DNA of 64,000 nucleotides, taken from Thiosocius sp942490985 (GTDB taxonomy: Bacteria; Pseudomonadota; Gammaproteobacteria; Chromatiales; Chromatiaceae). The DNA is taken from the NCBI GenBank assembly GCA_942490985.1, contig CALNYW010000006.1, positions 248,001 through 312,000 on the forward strand. The letters run 5' to 3'. Positions 23,331 through 32,858 of this stretch are shown one piece after another. The position numbers and the translations under genes are program-made. Within the stretch, counting starts at the first letter, position 1. Every line of letters begins with the position of its first letter. The notes beneath the pieces were generated by a model that saw nothing but the letters and a program-made list of their open reading frames with translations, was not told the origin of the DNA and made no database searches.

Positions 23331-24160
23331 ACCATACGCTGTCGTTGGCCCCGGGGCCGGTGTTGGTCTTCGGCGGGCCGTACAGCAACCTTGCGGCGAC
23401 CGTTGCGATGCGGGATGTCGCAGACGCGCTTGGCTTGCCGCCACAGAATTGCATCTGCACCGGTGACGTGGCCGCTTACTGCGCGCACCCGGAGGCCACG
23501 GCTGAGCTGATCCAGGCCTGGGGCGTTCCGGTCGTGATGGGAAATTGCGAGGAATCGCTGGGTAGTGACGCCGACGACTGCGGCTGTGGGTTCGGCGACG
23601 ACAGCACCTGTTCGGTATTGTCTGTTGGCTGGTACAGCTACGCGCAGCGTCAGATCAGCGATGCGACCCGCCGCTGGATGCGGGACCTTCCCAGGTCGGT
23701 CGAATTCTGCCTGGGCCCGCACCGGTTTGTGGTGGTGCATGGCAGCGTGAGCCGCATCAATCAATTTGTCTTCCCGTCTTCGCCAGAATCCGTAAAACGC
23801 GCCGAGCTGGCGCTGGTCGACGCCGACGTCGTGATTGGCGGCCATTCGGGTATTCCTTTCGGTCAGCGTATCGGGACAAAGACCTGGCTCAATGCCGGGG
23901 CGATTGGCATGCCTGCCAACGACGGCACGGAAGATGGTTGGTACATGACCCTGACGCCAGGCGCTGAGGGCGTGACGGCCCGCTGGCATCGCCTCGAATA
24001 TGCGGCGGGCGGCGAGTCGAAGGCGATGCGGGCGCAGGGGCTGTCAGCCGCCTATGCCGATGCGCTGCTCGATGGACGTTGGCCGAGTCTCGACGTGCTG
24101 CCGGATGCCGAGCGTCGACAGTCGGGTAGGGCGCTCGCGTTACCCGCGTTGCTTCTTTGA
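23327..24160 (+). CDS. Calcineurin-like metallophosphoesterase
   Basis: A 277-residue cytoplasmic phosphoesterase. Visible motifs are CTGDVAAY (metal ligand Asp), VVMGNCEE in place of the usual GNHE, VVHGSVS and GGHSGIPFG. The classical first DxH motif is replaced by GGPYSN near the N-terminus, and a Cys-rich DDCGCGF segment follows GNCEE. These variants recall a recognisable subfamily and are probably not damage. The substrate is unknown. The start overlaps the symporter stop (ATGA), implying a functional or regulatory link with transport. Confidence 0.85.
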   Translation: MNHTLSLAPGPVLVFGGPYSNLAATVAMRDVADALGLPPQNCICTGDVAAYCAHPEATAELIQAWGVPVVMGNCEESLGSDADDCGCGFGDDSTCSVLSVGWYSYAQRQISDATRRWMRDLPRSVEFCLGPHRFVVVHGSVSRINQFVFPSSPESVKRAELALVDADVVIGGHSGIPFGQRIGTKTWLNAGAIGMPANDGTEDGWYMTLTPGAEGVTARWHRLEYAAGGESKAMRAQGLSAAYADALLDGRWPSLDVLPDAERRQSGRALALPALLL

Positions 24161-24239
24161 ACAGCTGACGCCCCGGCGACATCGATCATGCGCTGGTGGC
24201 TCGTTCCGAACGCGCGTTTCACCAGATCGCTTGGCACTT

Positions 24240-24286
24240 GAAAAATGACGCTCGTGGCCGATCCTTGTAGGGGGAGATCATTTTTC
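24240..24286. repeat. 9-bp inverted repeat upstream of the 59-residue gene
   Basis: GAAAAATGA at 24240-24248 is mirrored exactly by TCATTTTTC at 24278-24286, with a 29-base spacer. A direct repeat TTTCACCAGAT also occurs just before (about 24217) and across the right arm (about 24283). The pair sits about 50 bp before the gene starting at 24336. It could be an operator or a hairpin; no function is established. Confidence 0.45.
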
Positions 24287-24335
24287 ACCAGATACTGGGT
24301 GGCGGCGGGCGTCGGCCACTTTGGAGGCGCGGTCG

Positions 24336-24515
24336 ATGAAGACCTGGGAACAACTCACCGCAGAATACCGGCAGCTCATCGAGGACCGTGACGACCTACT
24401 CTCTGGTTTAACAGGCGAACCGACACCGGCAGAGCAGGGGCGGCTGGAGAGAATCGCCGGTGCCATTCTGCAGCTGCTGCAAGAACCCGTTGAGCGGACC
24501 AACAACCGACCATAA
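24336..24515 (+). CDS. Hypothetical small protein, 59 residues
   Basis: The small ORF encodes a soluble, mostly helical polypeptide (MKTWEQLTAEYRQLIEDRDD start). It has GGAGG at 24322-24326, nine bases before the ATG, which supports translation and favours this start over the upstream in-frame codon at 24321. I do not recognise a family. There is no signal peptide or membrane segment. It lies between the metallophosphoesterase and the convergent DUF1028 gene. Confidence 0.55.
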   Translation: MKTWEQLTAEYRQLIEDRDDLLSGLTGEPTPAEQGRLERIAGAILQLLQEPVERTNNRP

Positions 24516-24587
24516 CTGGCTGAGTCGAATGGTCTCCTACCATACCCTCGGGTTGGACCCTTCGAAGCGCAATGATCCAGGCGCGCT

Positions 24588-25682
24588 TTACGGTCCGGCC
24601 GGTTGCTGGGCTGCGAGGCTGTCCCACAGCCGACGGAACCCTTCGACCTTTAGCAGTCGGGAAATGAGTCCGGGCGATACACCAAGGGCTTGGCGAGTAG
24701 ACGGCGTTAGATGCCGCCAAGTCGGATTCGCCCGCAGCGCACGTCCGGCCGCGATGGCCGCCGACTCTGGCCGCTGTTGGGTCAGCCTGACTTTGGCCAA
24801 CGTCCACCAGCTGTAGTCGTCCAGTGGATGCCGTCGCACGGCGCGCTCGAGCAGGCGCGCGGATTCAGCGAGTAGGGCGTCTTGTTCGTCGCTGTCGGCG
24901 ACTATCGCCTTGGTCAGTAGGGTGATGGCCGCCGCGCTGTCGAGCTGTGCCTGGCGGATTTGCAACAGACGCGCCAGTTCGAGGATCGGCGTCGGATGAT
25001 CCTCGACGTGCAGGTCGACGTACCGATCGTTGAGCCCGAGGTAACCACCGTCCTTGCGGGCCACCAGTATCGCGGCGGACTGTCGGCCTCGGGCATCCCC
25101 GCCGGCCGCTTGACCTGCGTACAGGGCAGTCAACAGGCGCTCGGCAAACGCTCCATCCGCCGCCTCATACGCGGCTGCCATAGCATCGACCACCTGCGGC
25201 CCCGCCAACAGATTGCCCTGCACGGCATAGCCGCTACCGACCCGCCCGCCGGCCCAGCCGATGCATTGTTCGCCGGTAAAGTTTGCGGCCCTGCCATCGC
25301 GATCCACGACGCCGAGCTGTCGGTGCGCGCGCAGCGGGTCGGCCGCCGTCAGCGTCTTGATCACTGATTCTGCGGACATCCCGGATTCCAGGAGTTCGAG
25401 ACCGTCGACACCGTACAACAGATTGGCACGTGCCTGAGTCGCGATGGCCCCTGTATCGGCTGCCGCGTGTGGAACGACCCCGCCGACGGCGAAGTAGCGG
25501 GACTGAACAGCAACGCCGTAGTCACCGGTTGCGGGATCACGTGCCACGATCGAGAAAGTCGCGACCAGCGGCGCGCGAATGCCGGTCGGCAGGCCGCTGC
25601 CATAGACCGCGGAAACGCCCGACCAAATCAAGATTGCGATCAGCGCCAGCTGTTGAACCGTGGTCCATTGAAAATTGCGCAC
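24588..25682 (-). CDS. DUF1028 family protein with N-terminal membrane/signal segment
   Basis: The 364-residue protein begins with a hydrophobic segment (about 10-28), suggesting export or an N-terminal anchor. Residues about 38-260 form the DUF1028 domain, opening with ATFSIVARDPATGDYGVAVQSR and showing GAIATQARAN and GYAVQGNLLAG. This family is related in fold to Ntn hydrolases, and its biochemical role is not settled. The C-terminal 100 residues are helical (WWTLAKVRLTQQRPESAAIAAGRAL) and resemble one TPR-like hairpin. It is convergent with the small gene at 24336 and divergent from the isocitrate dehydrogenase gene. Confidence 0.85.
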   Translation of the reverse strand: MRNFQWTTVQQLALIAILIWSGVSAVYGSGLPTGIRAPLVATFSIVARDPATGDYGVAVQSRYFAVGGVVPHAAADTGAIATQARANLLYGVDGLELLESGMSAESVIKTLTAADPLRAHRQLGVVDRDGRAANFTGEQCIGWAGGRVGSGYAVQGNLLAGPQVVDAMAAAYEAADGAFAERLLTALYAGQAAGGDARGRQSAAILVARKDGGYLGLNDRYVDLHVEDHPTPILELARLLQIRQAQLDSAAAITLLTKAIVADSDEQDALLAESARLLERAVRRHPLDDYSWWTLAKVRLTQQRPESAAIAAGRALRANPTWRHLTPSTRQALGVSPGLISRLLKVEGFRRLWDSLAAQQPAGP

Positions 25683-26208
25683 AGATTCCCCTCGTTATGG
25701 ACGGACGCCGGGTGTTGATGAAATGTCGCCGTAAACAGCCCAGATATCGGGGCCTCAACGCCTTTCGGCCGGCGCTGATGCGCGAACCTGGCGCAATGCG
25801 AAAACGACGTGATGCCCCCTCCCGGCATGTCCGGGGACACCGCGCTGCGGCCGGCCTTGCCCGACGGATTTTTCGTCGAGGTATCCGTCACGAAACTTGC
25901 AAGGTACAAAAGCGCCGCCCGGCAGGCAGTTGCCAAGTTAAATATGCAGTATCCTAGACGGCAATATATTACCTGCTAAGTGCTCGCTAAGTGATTGTTT
26001 TTGAAAGCACCAGGGCGCTGAAGTGGCGATGTTTGGAGAAACAGCCCGTAGGCCCTGCCCGGCGGGTGCAAGTGGTTGATGCACCGAATGAGGGCGTGTT
26101 TCCGTCGACCGACGCGGCTGCGCCCCACCCGCTAAGCGAATTTGCGGCCAACGCTGCTGAACAGATTTCAACCCACGCCCCGCCGGTAACCGACAGGGCT
26201 AAGACCGG
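25683..26208. other. Divergent intergenic region, DUF1028 and isocitrate dehydrogenase
   Basis: These 526 bp separate two divergent genes and should hold both promoters. The stretch about 25935-25995 is AT-rich (TTAAATATGCAG, CAATATATTACC), the most promoter-like part. I see no convincing gene, terminator or riboswitch. Short frames here overlap on both strands and lack ribosome sites. Confidence 0.5.
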
Positions 26209-28449
26209 ATGAGCATGACCAACGAAAATCCTACGATCGTTTACACCCTGACCGATGAATCTCCGCTGCTCGCAAGCGGATCGCTACTGCCGATTATTCG
26301 CACGTTTACGGCGCCGGCCGGTATCAAGATCCAGAAAAAGGATATCTCGCTGGCGGCCCGCATTGTGGCCAATTTTGCCGACTTGCTGCCCGAACAGCAG
26401 CGTATGCCCGACGCGCTGGCCGAACTGAGCGAGTTGATCAAGCAGGCGGGTGCGAACATTATCAAGTTGCCCAACATCAGTGCCTCAGTGAATCAGCTTC
26501 GTACCGCGATCAGCGAATTGCAGGCCAAGGGTTATGCGGTGCCTGACTATCCGCAGGAGGCAACCGATGAGCATCAGCGCGATATCAAGGCGCGCTATGC
26601 CAAGGTGCTTGGCAGCGCGGTGAACCCGGTGTTGCGTGAGGGCAATTCAGACCGCCGGGCGCCTCCCGCAGTGAAGCGTTATGCCCGCAAGCACCCGCAT
26701 TACATGGGTAAGTGGAGTCCGGCGTCACGCACCCACGTCTCGCACATGCGCAGCGGGGATTTCTACTCCAGCGAAAAATGCCTGACGATGGACCGTGCCT
26801 GTGATGTCCGCATGGACCTGCTGACAAAGTATGGCGAGGAGATCGTACTCAAGGAAAAGGTCTCGCTGATTGAGGGCGAGATCATCGACAGCATGTTCAT
26901 GAGCAAAAAGGCGCTGTGTCAGTTCATCGAGGACCAGCTGCAAGATGCGTTCGAGACGGGCGTGATGTTCTCGTTACACGTCAAGGCGACCATGATGAAG
27001 GTCTCGCATCCGATCGTATTCGGACACGCGGTGCGGGTGTTCTACAAAGACCTGTTCGAAAAACATGGTGAGCTGTTTGAGCGCCTCGGCGTGGATCCGA
27101 ACAATGGCATCAGCAGCGTGTACGAAAAGATCCAGGTACTGCCGCGCTCTGTCCGCGAGGAGATCGAGGATGACATCTACGCGTGCTACCAGTCTCGCCC
27201 GGAACTGGCGATGGTCGATACCCGTAAGGGCATCTCAAACCTGCACTCACCGAACGATGTGATCGTCGATGCATCGATGCCGGCGATGATCCGCGAAGGC
27301 GGCAAGATGTGGGGGCCGGACGGTAAGGCCAAGGACACCAAGGCGGTCAATCCGGAGAGTACCTACTCCCGTATGTATCAGGAGATGATCAATTTCTGCA
27401 AGACCAATGGTGCGTTTGACCCGACTACGATGGGTACGGTGCCAAACGTCGGCCTGATGGCAAAGAAGGCCGAGGAGTACGGATCGCACGACAAGACGTT
27501 CGAGATCCCGGTGGACGGGATCGCACGTATCGTCGCGGCCAACGGCGATGTGTTGATCGAACAGCAGGTCGAGAAGGGCGATATCTGGCGCATGTGTCAG
27601 ACCAAGGATGAGGCCGTTCGCGACTGGGTGAAATTGGCGGTGACGCGCGCCCGTCAGTCGGGCATGCCGGCGGTGTTCTGGCTCGACCACTACCGCCCGC
27701 ACGACGCCGAACTGATCAAGAAGATCGAGCAGTATCTGCCGGATCACGATCTCGAAGGCCTCGACATCAAGCGGATGTCGCAGGTGCGGGCGATGCGTTA
27801 CTCGCTGGAACGCATCATCCGCGGCAAGGACACGATCTCTGTCACCGGCAACATACTGCGCGACTACCTGACCGACCTTTTTCCGATCATGGAGGTCGGA
27901 ACCAGCGCGAAGATGTTGTCCATCGTGCCCCTGCTCAAGGGCGGTAGCCTGTTCGAGACCGGCGCCGGTGGTACCGCGCCGAAGCTGCTGCAGCAACTTA
28001 TCGAGGAAAATCATCTCAGCTGGGATTCACTCGGCGAGATCCTCGCGTTGGCGGTATCGATAGAAGACGTCGCGATCAAGACCGGTAACAACAAAGCCCA
28101 GATACTTGCCAAGACCCTGGATGAAGCGACCGGGACACTGTTGGAAAGCAACCAGTCGCCGTCACCCAAGACCGGTGAGCTGGACAACCGCGGCAGTCAT
28201 TTCTACCTGGCGCTGTACTGGGCGCAGGCCCTTGCTGCGCAGACGGACGACATCGAACTGGCGGCGCATTTTGCCCCGCTGGCCAAACAATTGAGCGACA
28301 ACGAGGCGCAGATCGTTGCCGAATTCGCTGAGGTCCAGGGACAGGCGGTCGATCTGGGTGGTTACTATGTGCCCGATGTCGACAAGGTCAAACAGATCAT
28401 GCGGCCGAGCAAGACCTTTAATGCGGCGCTTGCCGCGGCGAATGGCTAG
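26209..28449 (+). CDS. icd2: NADP-dependent isocitrate dehydrogenase, monomeric type
   Basis: The 746-residue protein matches the length and sequence of monomeric IDH (about 740 residues) and not the dimeric type (about 415). It converts isocitrate to 2-oxoglutarate and CO2 with NADP in the TCA cycle. Recognisable stretches are TIVYTLTDESPLLAS at the N-terminus, NSDRRAPPAVKRYARKHPH, SHMRSGDFYSSEK, VMFSLHVKATMMKVSHPI, TMGTVPNVGLMAKKAEEYGSHD and FWLDHYRPHDAELI. The ATG at 26209 is followed by another in frame at 26215; either is possible. It is a stand-alone gene with a 134-bp gap to the next operon. Confidence 0.96.
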   Translation: MSMTNENPTIVYTLTDESPLLASGSLLPIIRTFTAPAGIKIQKKDISLAARIVANFADLLPEQQRMPDALAELSELIKQAGANIIKLPNISASVNQLRTAISELQAKGYAVPDYPQEATDEHQRDIKARYAKVLGSAVNPVLREGNSDRRAPPAVKRYARKHPHYMGKWSPASRTHVSHMRSGDFYSSEKCLTMDRACDVRMDLLTKYGEEIVLKEKVSLIEGEIIDSMFMSKKALCQFIEDQLQDAFETGVMFSLHVKATMMKVSHPIVFGHAVRVFYKDLFEKHGELFERLGVDPNNGISSVYEKIQVLPRSVREEIEDDIYACYQSRPELAMVDTRKGISNLHSPNDVIVDASMPAMIREGGKMWGPDGKAKDTKAVNPESTYSRMYQEMINFCKTNGAFDPTTMGTVPNVGLMAKKAEEYGSHDKTFEIPVDGIARIVAANGDVLIEQQVEKGDIWRMCQTKDEAVRDWVKLAVTRARQSGMPAVFWLDHYRPHDAELIKKIEQYLPDHDLEGLDIKRMSQVRAMRYSLERIIRGKDTISVTGNILRDYLTDLFPIMEVGTSAKMLSIVPLLKGGSLFETGAGGTAPKLLQQLIEENHLSWDSLGEILALAVSIEDVAIKTGNNKAQILAKTLDEATGTLLESNQSPSPKTGELDNRGSHFYLALYWAQALAAQTDDIELAAHFAPLAKQLSDNEAQIVAEFAEVQGQAVDLGGYYVPDVDKVKQIMRPSKTFNAALAAANG

Positions 28450-28583
28450 GCCTTACCCATAAACGTGCCAAGACGACGTTATGCTGTGCCGTTGGCAGCG
28501 TGTCTGATGCCGCGGGCTGGCCAGCCGGGCCCGGGCGGTTATCCGTATTTCCGGCTTGCGTTCCGCGAGGTCATTAGAAGCGC

Positions 28584-31500
28584 ATGACTCGAGCATCCCT
28601 CGAACAACTCGAACACTACTATCAGCAGGTGACGCGCATCATTCTGTCGCGTCAGCACCCGATTACCGGGCTGTTGCCCGCCAGCACCGCGGTCACGGCG
28701 CATGGTGACTACACCGACGCCTGGGTTCGCGACAATGTCTACAGCATCCTGGCCGCTTGGGGCCTGGGTCTCGCTTACCGGCGTCTCGACGAGAGTGACG
28801 GTCGCACCGTGTTGCTGGAACAGAGCGTGGTCAAGCTGATGCGCGGGCTGATGACCGCCATGATGCGCCAATCCGCCAAGGTGGAGCGCTTCAAACAAAC
28901 CCAGGACCCGCTCGATGCCCTGCACGCCAAGTACGATACCGGCAGCGGCGATCCCGTGGTAGGTGATGAGGAATGGGGGCATCTGCAGCTCGATGCGACC
29001 TCCCTGTTCTTGCTGATGCTGGCACAGATGACCGCCTCAGGCCTGCGCATCGTGTTTACCATCGACGAAGTCAGCTTCGTGCAGAATCTGGTGCACTACA
29101 TCGGTCGCGCTTACCGCACGCCGGACTTCGGTATCTGGGAGCGCGGCAACAAGGCCAATCACGGTGTTGCCGAGGTGAACAGCAGCTCGGTGGGTATGGC
29201 CAAGGCCGCTCTCGAAGCGATGAACGGTTTCAACCTGTTCGGCCCGGGAGGCGGGCAGGCATCGGTCGTGCACGTGGTTCCCGACGAGATAGCCCGTGCC
29301 CGGATAACCCTTGAATCCACCCTGCCGAGTGAGTCGTTGTCGAAAGAGGTGGATGCCGCGACCCTGAGTATTGTCGGCTATCCGGCGTTTGCCGTTGAAG
29401 AGCCGGCGATCGTCGAACACACCGTCGACGAGGTTGTAGCGAAATTGCAGGGACGCTATGGCTGCAAGCGGTTCCTGCGCGATGGTCATCAGGCGGCGAT
29501 CGAGGATCCCAACCGATCCTATTACGAACCTAAAGAGATGCTGCAGTTCGAGCACATCGAATGTGAATGGCCGTTGTTCTTCACCTATCTGCTTCTCCAC
29601 CACCTGTTTCGCGGTGATGAACAGAATGCAAACATCTACCGCGAAAAGCTTGAAGGTCTGTTGGTCGAGCGTGACGGTGACCGGTTGCTGCCTGAGCTTT
29701 ACCGGGTGCCAGCTGACCGGATCGACGCAGAACGCAGTGATCCCCAGAGTCAGGACCGCGAGCCCAACGAGAACGTGCCGTTGGTGTGGGCGCAGAGCCT
29801 GTATACCCTTGGTGCGTTGATTCAGGACGGCCTGCTCGACGTCGCCGATATCGATCCGCTCGGCCGTCGCCTGAGAGTCTCGCCGCGACGCGGACGTCGC
29901 GTACAGTTCGCGCTGCTCGCCGAGTCGCCGAGCATCAAGCTACGACTCGACGAAAACGGTATCAAGGCAGAAACACGGTCGGAGATCTCACCGGTCGACG
30001 TACAAGAGGCCGCGGCCCTGGCAGAGGCCTATCGGCAGCTCGGCCGCAACGACCGACTGGGTCTCGGCGGTCGCCCGCTACGCTACCTACGAGGCCTGGC
30101 GACCAGTATCTCTTATACTTTTGAAGGCAAGCGGATGCTGTTCCAGCCGCAGTTCATGAATCGGCATGATTTCTATCTTACGCTCGATAACGTGATGTTG
30201 GTCGAACGCCTGAAGATGGAACTGGCCTACATCAGCAAGCAGTGGGACGCGCCAGGGCGCCCGCTGGTCGTGGTGGTGGTAAACGATAGGATGTTGACCG
30301 CCGCAGGTAGCGCGGCGCTGCTCAAGTTCATGGAACAATGCCGCGAGGGCAGTGTCGGCGGAACCCCCGTGCAGCTCGGCCGCGTCGCGGACTTTCTGCC
30401 GACTGCCGGACGTGAGCGGATCGATGTACTGCACGGCTACCAGTTTCCCAATGACGTCGAACATGAAGACGACCGGCCGTGCTATGCGCTATTGCCGGTC
30501 CCCGATGATCATGACGGCCCGACCGCGGCAGCCGCCACGTCGGCTGCATCGAGTCCGTTGCCGGACTATCCGTCGCTCGATGATGACGAGCTGATCAAGC
30601 TGCTCACTACACGGGCAGAATTGGCGATCCAGTTGGATGCGTTACGTGAACTTGCCTCGCGCCATGGCCACGGTTTCGATACGGGTCTGCGCGATCCCGA
30701 AGACCGACCCGCCAGGATCGGTGATCTGCTCGAAGAGGTCTACATGCGCGCTTGCGAGGAACGTTCGTGGTGCTTGATCAGGCTCAGCGCGGCGGTGTTG
30801 GGTAAACATGACATTGATCTGGAGGGCGCCGCGACGGATATCGTTGTGCACCAGAAAGCGCTTAGCGTGTCGCGGTCATATAGCCGTCGATCGACGTTTC
30901 GCCGTCCAATGGGTGCCGACCAACTCCTGCAGTCCATTCGCCAGTTCAATCCGGATGACATACGTGCACAGATTCTGACCCAGGAGCTGGTTTTGAATCT
31001 AGGCCTGATGCTGCGCTCTGATCCTGAGTTGTTCGAAAACTGGACCCTGATTCGCACTGGCCAGCTGCTCAAGCTGATCGCGGTGCGGCTGCGGCCCGAG
31101 ACGCGTCTGTCGATCAGTGAGGCGTTGGATGAACTGATGGAGATGGCGCCCCACCAGGTCGCCAGAGCCGTGCGCGACGCGCTGGCGCACTACCAGGATG
31201 CCAACGACTCGATGTTGAAACTCGAGCTCATGCATGTGTCGTCTGATTCCAGCGGTATGGGCACGGTAACGTTTGACGACAGTATGGATCCCGAACTCAC
31301 CGATGCGTCGGACTGGCATGAGTGGCGCGCATTGCAAGGCAGCGTCGGGCGGTACAGCGAGGGGTTTTTCGAAGGTGTCTGGGATATTGTCAATCAGAGC
31401 CTGGGCCTCGTTATCGGCGATCAGTGGAACCCGAAACTGCGCTTGGACCACAGCCTGTGCGCCGATATGACCCGTGGCGAGAAATTGTTTCGGGATCGTG

Positions 31501-31814
31501 TCGCGCACATCCTCAACAAGGCACCCGCGCCGGATAGCCATCAGCTGTATATCGAGGCGTTACAGGTGTTAATGGTCGTGATGGGGAAGAACCCCGACCT
31601 GCGCATCGCCGATACGCTTTATCTCGATGTCATCATTGGCCACGCGGTGCGCTTGGCTTGGGAAAAGCATCATCCAGCGGCGGCGGCGAATTATGATCAA
31701 TATCGGGCCGACGCGTGGAAGTCATTTTATTTGAGCCCACCGTCCGAAGTTGCCAACCAGGTGATGGCAGCGCTGGCGTTTTTGCTTAACAGTGATGCAA
31801 GGGAGGGGCAGTGA
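28584..31814 (+). CDS. Glycoside hydrolase family 15 / phosphorylase kinase alpha-like protein
   Basis: This protein has 1,076 residues. The N-terminal part (about 10-460) has the hallmark GH15-like opening LPASTAVTAHGDYTDAWVRDNVYSILAAW in two adjoining blocks, plus WERGNKANHGVAEVNSSSVG. The remainder resembles the long C-terminal region of eukaryotic phosphorylase kinase alpha/beta subunits and their bacterial homologues. GH15 enzymes release glucose from alpha-glucans. Whether this one is catalytic or regulatory is not certain from sequence. The glucokinase gene overlaps its end by 4 bp, which suits release of glucose followed by phosphorylation. No signal peptide is present, so it acts in the cytoplasm, perhaps on glycogen. 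Confidence 0.88.
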   Translation: MTRASLEQLEHYYQQVTRIILSRQHPITGLLPASTAVTAHGDYTDAWVRDNVYSILAAWGLGLAYRRLDESDGRTVLLEQSVVKLMRGLMTAMMRQSAKVERFKQTQDPLDALHAKYDTGSGDPVVGDEEWGHLQLDATSLFLLMLAQMTASGLRIVFTIDEVSFVQNLVHYIGRAYRTPDFGIWERGNKANHGVAEVNSSSVGMAKAALEAMNGFNLFGPGGGQASVVHVVPDEIARARITLESTLPSESLSKEVDAATLSIVGYPAFAVEEPAIVEHTVDEVVAKLQGRYGCKRFLRDGHQAAIEDPNRSYYEPKEMLQFEHIECEWPLFFTYLLLHHLFRGDEQNANIYREKLEGLLVERDGDRLLPELYRVPADRIDAERSDPQSQDREPNENVPLVWAQSLYTLGALIQDGLLDVADIDPLGRRLRVSPRRGRRVQFALLAESPSIKLRLDENGIKAETRSEISPVDVQEAAALAEAYRQLGRNDRLGLGGRPLRYLRGLATSISYTFEGKRMLFQPQFMNRHDFYLTLDNVMLVERLKMELAYISKQWDAPGRPLVVVVVNDRMLTAAGSAALLKFMEQCREGSVGGTPVQLGRVADFLPTAGRERIDVLHGYQFPNDVEHEDDRPCYALLPVPDDHDGPTAAAATSAASSPLPDYPSLDDDELIKLLTTRAELAIQLDALRELASRHGHGFDTGLRDPEDRPARIGDLLEEVYMRACEERSWCLIRLSAAVLGKHDIDLEGAATDIVVHQKALSVSRSYSRRSTFRRPMGADQLLQSIRQFNPDDIRAQILTQELVLNLGLMLRSDPELFENWTLIRTGQLLKLIAVRLRPETRLSISEALDELMEMAPHQVARAVRDALAHYQDANDSMLKLELMHVSSDSSGMGTVTFDDSMDPELTDASDWHEWRALQGSVGRYSEGFFEGVWDIVNQSLGLVIGDQWNPKLRLDHSLCADMTRGEKLFRDRVAHILNKAPAPDSHQLYIEALQVLMVVMGKNPDLRIADTLYLDVIIGHAVRLAWEKHHPAAAANYDQYRADAWKSFYLSPPSEVANQVMAALAFLLNSDAREGQ

Positions 31815-32821
31815 GCTACGTTCTGGCGGGTGACGTCGGTGGTACGAAGACCGTCCTCGGTCTCTACAGATTTGCGGATGAACCGTCCGAAAAGCCACCG
31901 TTGGATGAGATTCACAAAGCCGTCTATCCGAGCGCGGGACATTCAAGGTTTGCTGACTTGTTAGCGGCTTTTCTTGCGGATGTGGTGCCGAATCGTCCTG
32001 CCGCTGCCTGCTTTGGGATTGCAGGGCCTATTCACGACCAGCGCTGCAGTGCGACTAATCTCCCCTGGGTGATCGATGCGCGTACCCTGGCCGATGACTT
32101 TGGGCTCGCCGATGTGTACCTGCTCAACGATCTCGAAGCCGCCGCTTATGGCATGTTGCAGCTCTCCGACAATGAATTCGTCGAGCTGAACCCGCACGCT
32201 GTGTTGCAGGCAGGGCACTCGGCCGTGATAGCGGCGGGCACCGGTCTCGGCGAGGCTATTCTCGCCTGGGACGGGAAGCGTCACATCGTGCTGCCGACCG
32301 AGGGTGGGCATTGCGACTTCGCGCCGAATTCTACCCAGGAAGATGCCTTATTGGGTTTTCTGCGCGAACGATTTGACGGCCATGTCAGCTACGAGCGGAT
32401 TCTGGCAGGTGCGGGATTCGGCAATCTCTATGATTTTCTGCGAGCGTCGGGCCACGCGGTGCCTGACCCCGATATCGAGGCCGAGATGTCCCGCGAGGAT
32501 CGAAACGCCGTGATCAGCCGCCATGGGCTGCTGGGTCGCGACGCCTTGTGTGCCGAGGCAGTGCGTTTGTTCGTCCGCATCTACGGCAGAGAGACGGGCA
32601 ACCTCGCGCTGAAATGTCTGCCTCGCGGCGGTATCTACATCGGCGGAGGCATCGCACCGAAGATTCGCGAGGCGCTCGGGTCGGGCGAGTTTATCCGGGG
32701 CTTCGTTGAAAAGGGCCGAATGGCCCGGGCGATCGAGCGGATTCCGATACGTCTGTCGCTCAATCCCGAGGCCCCATTGGTCGGTGCAGCACAGATGGCC
32801 GTGCAACGCCTTGGCGGTTGA
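31811..32821 (+). CDS. glk: Glucokinase (Glk family)
   Basis: A 336-residue glucokinase phosphorylating glucose with ATP. Motifs in order: DVGGTKTVLGLY phosphate loop, CFGIAGPIHD, TNLPWVIDA, LLNDLEAAAYGM with the catalytic Asp, AAGTGLGEAIL, PTEGGHCDFAP and the adenosine-binding IGGGIAPKI. Length is close to E. coli Glk (321). Translation starts at GTG 31811, overlapping the previous stop, so it is coupled to the GH15-like gene. No ROK zinc motif is present. Confidence 0.93.
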   Translation: MSYVLAGDVGGTKTVLGLYRFADEPSEKPPLDEIHKAVYPSAGHSRFADLLAAFLADVVPNRPAAACFGIAGPIHDQRCSATNLPWVIDARTLADDFGLADVYLLNDLEAAAYGMLQLSDNEFVELNPHAVLQAGHSAVIAAGTGLGEAILAWDGKRHIVLPTEGGHCDFAPNSTQEDALLGFLRERFDGHVSYERILAGAGFGNLYDFLRASGHAVPDPDIEAEMSREDRNAVISRHGLLGRDALCAEAVRLFVRIYGRETGNLALKCLPRGGIYIGGGIAPKIREALGSGEFIRGFVEKGRMARAIERIPIRLSLNPEAPLVGAAQMAVQRLGG

Positions 32822-32858
32822 TGATCGCGCAGCCGACGCGCAGTTGTCTCGCTAGCTG

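Noticed and set aside
24588..25957. Plus-strand frames opposite the DUF1028 gene
   Set aside because: They are Arg/Pro-rich shadows without family motifs or ribosome sites.
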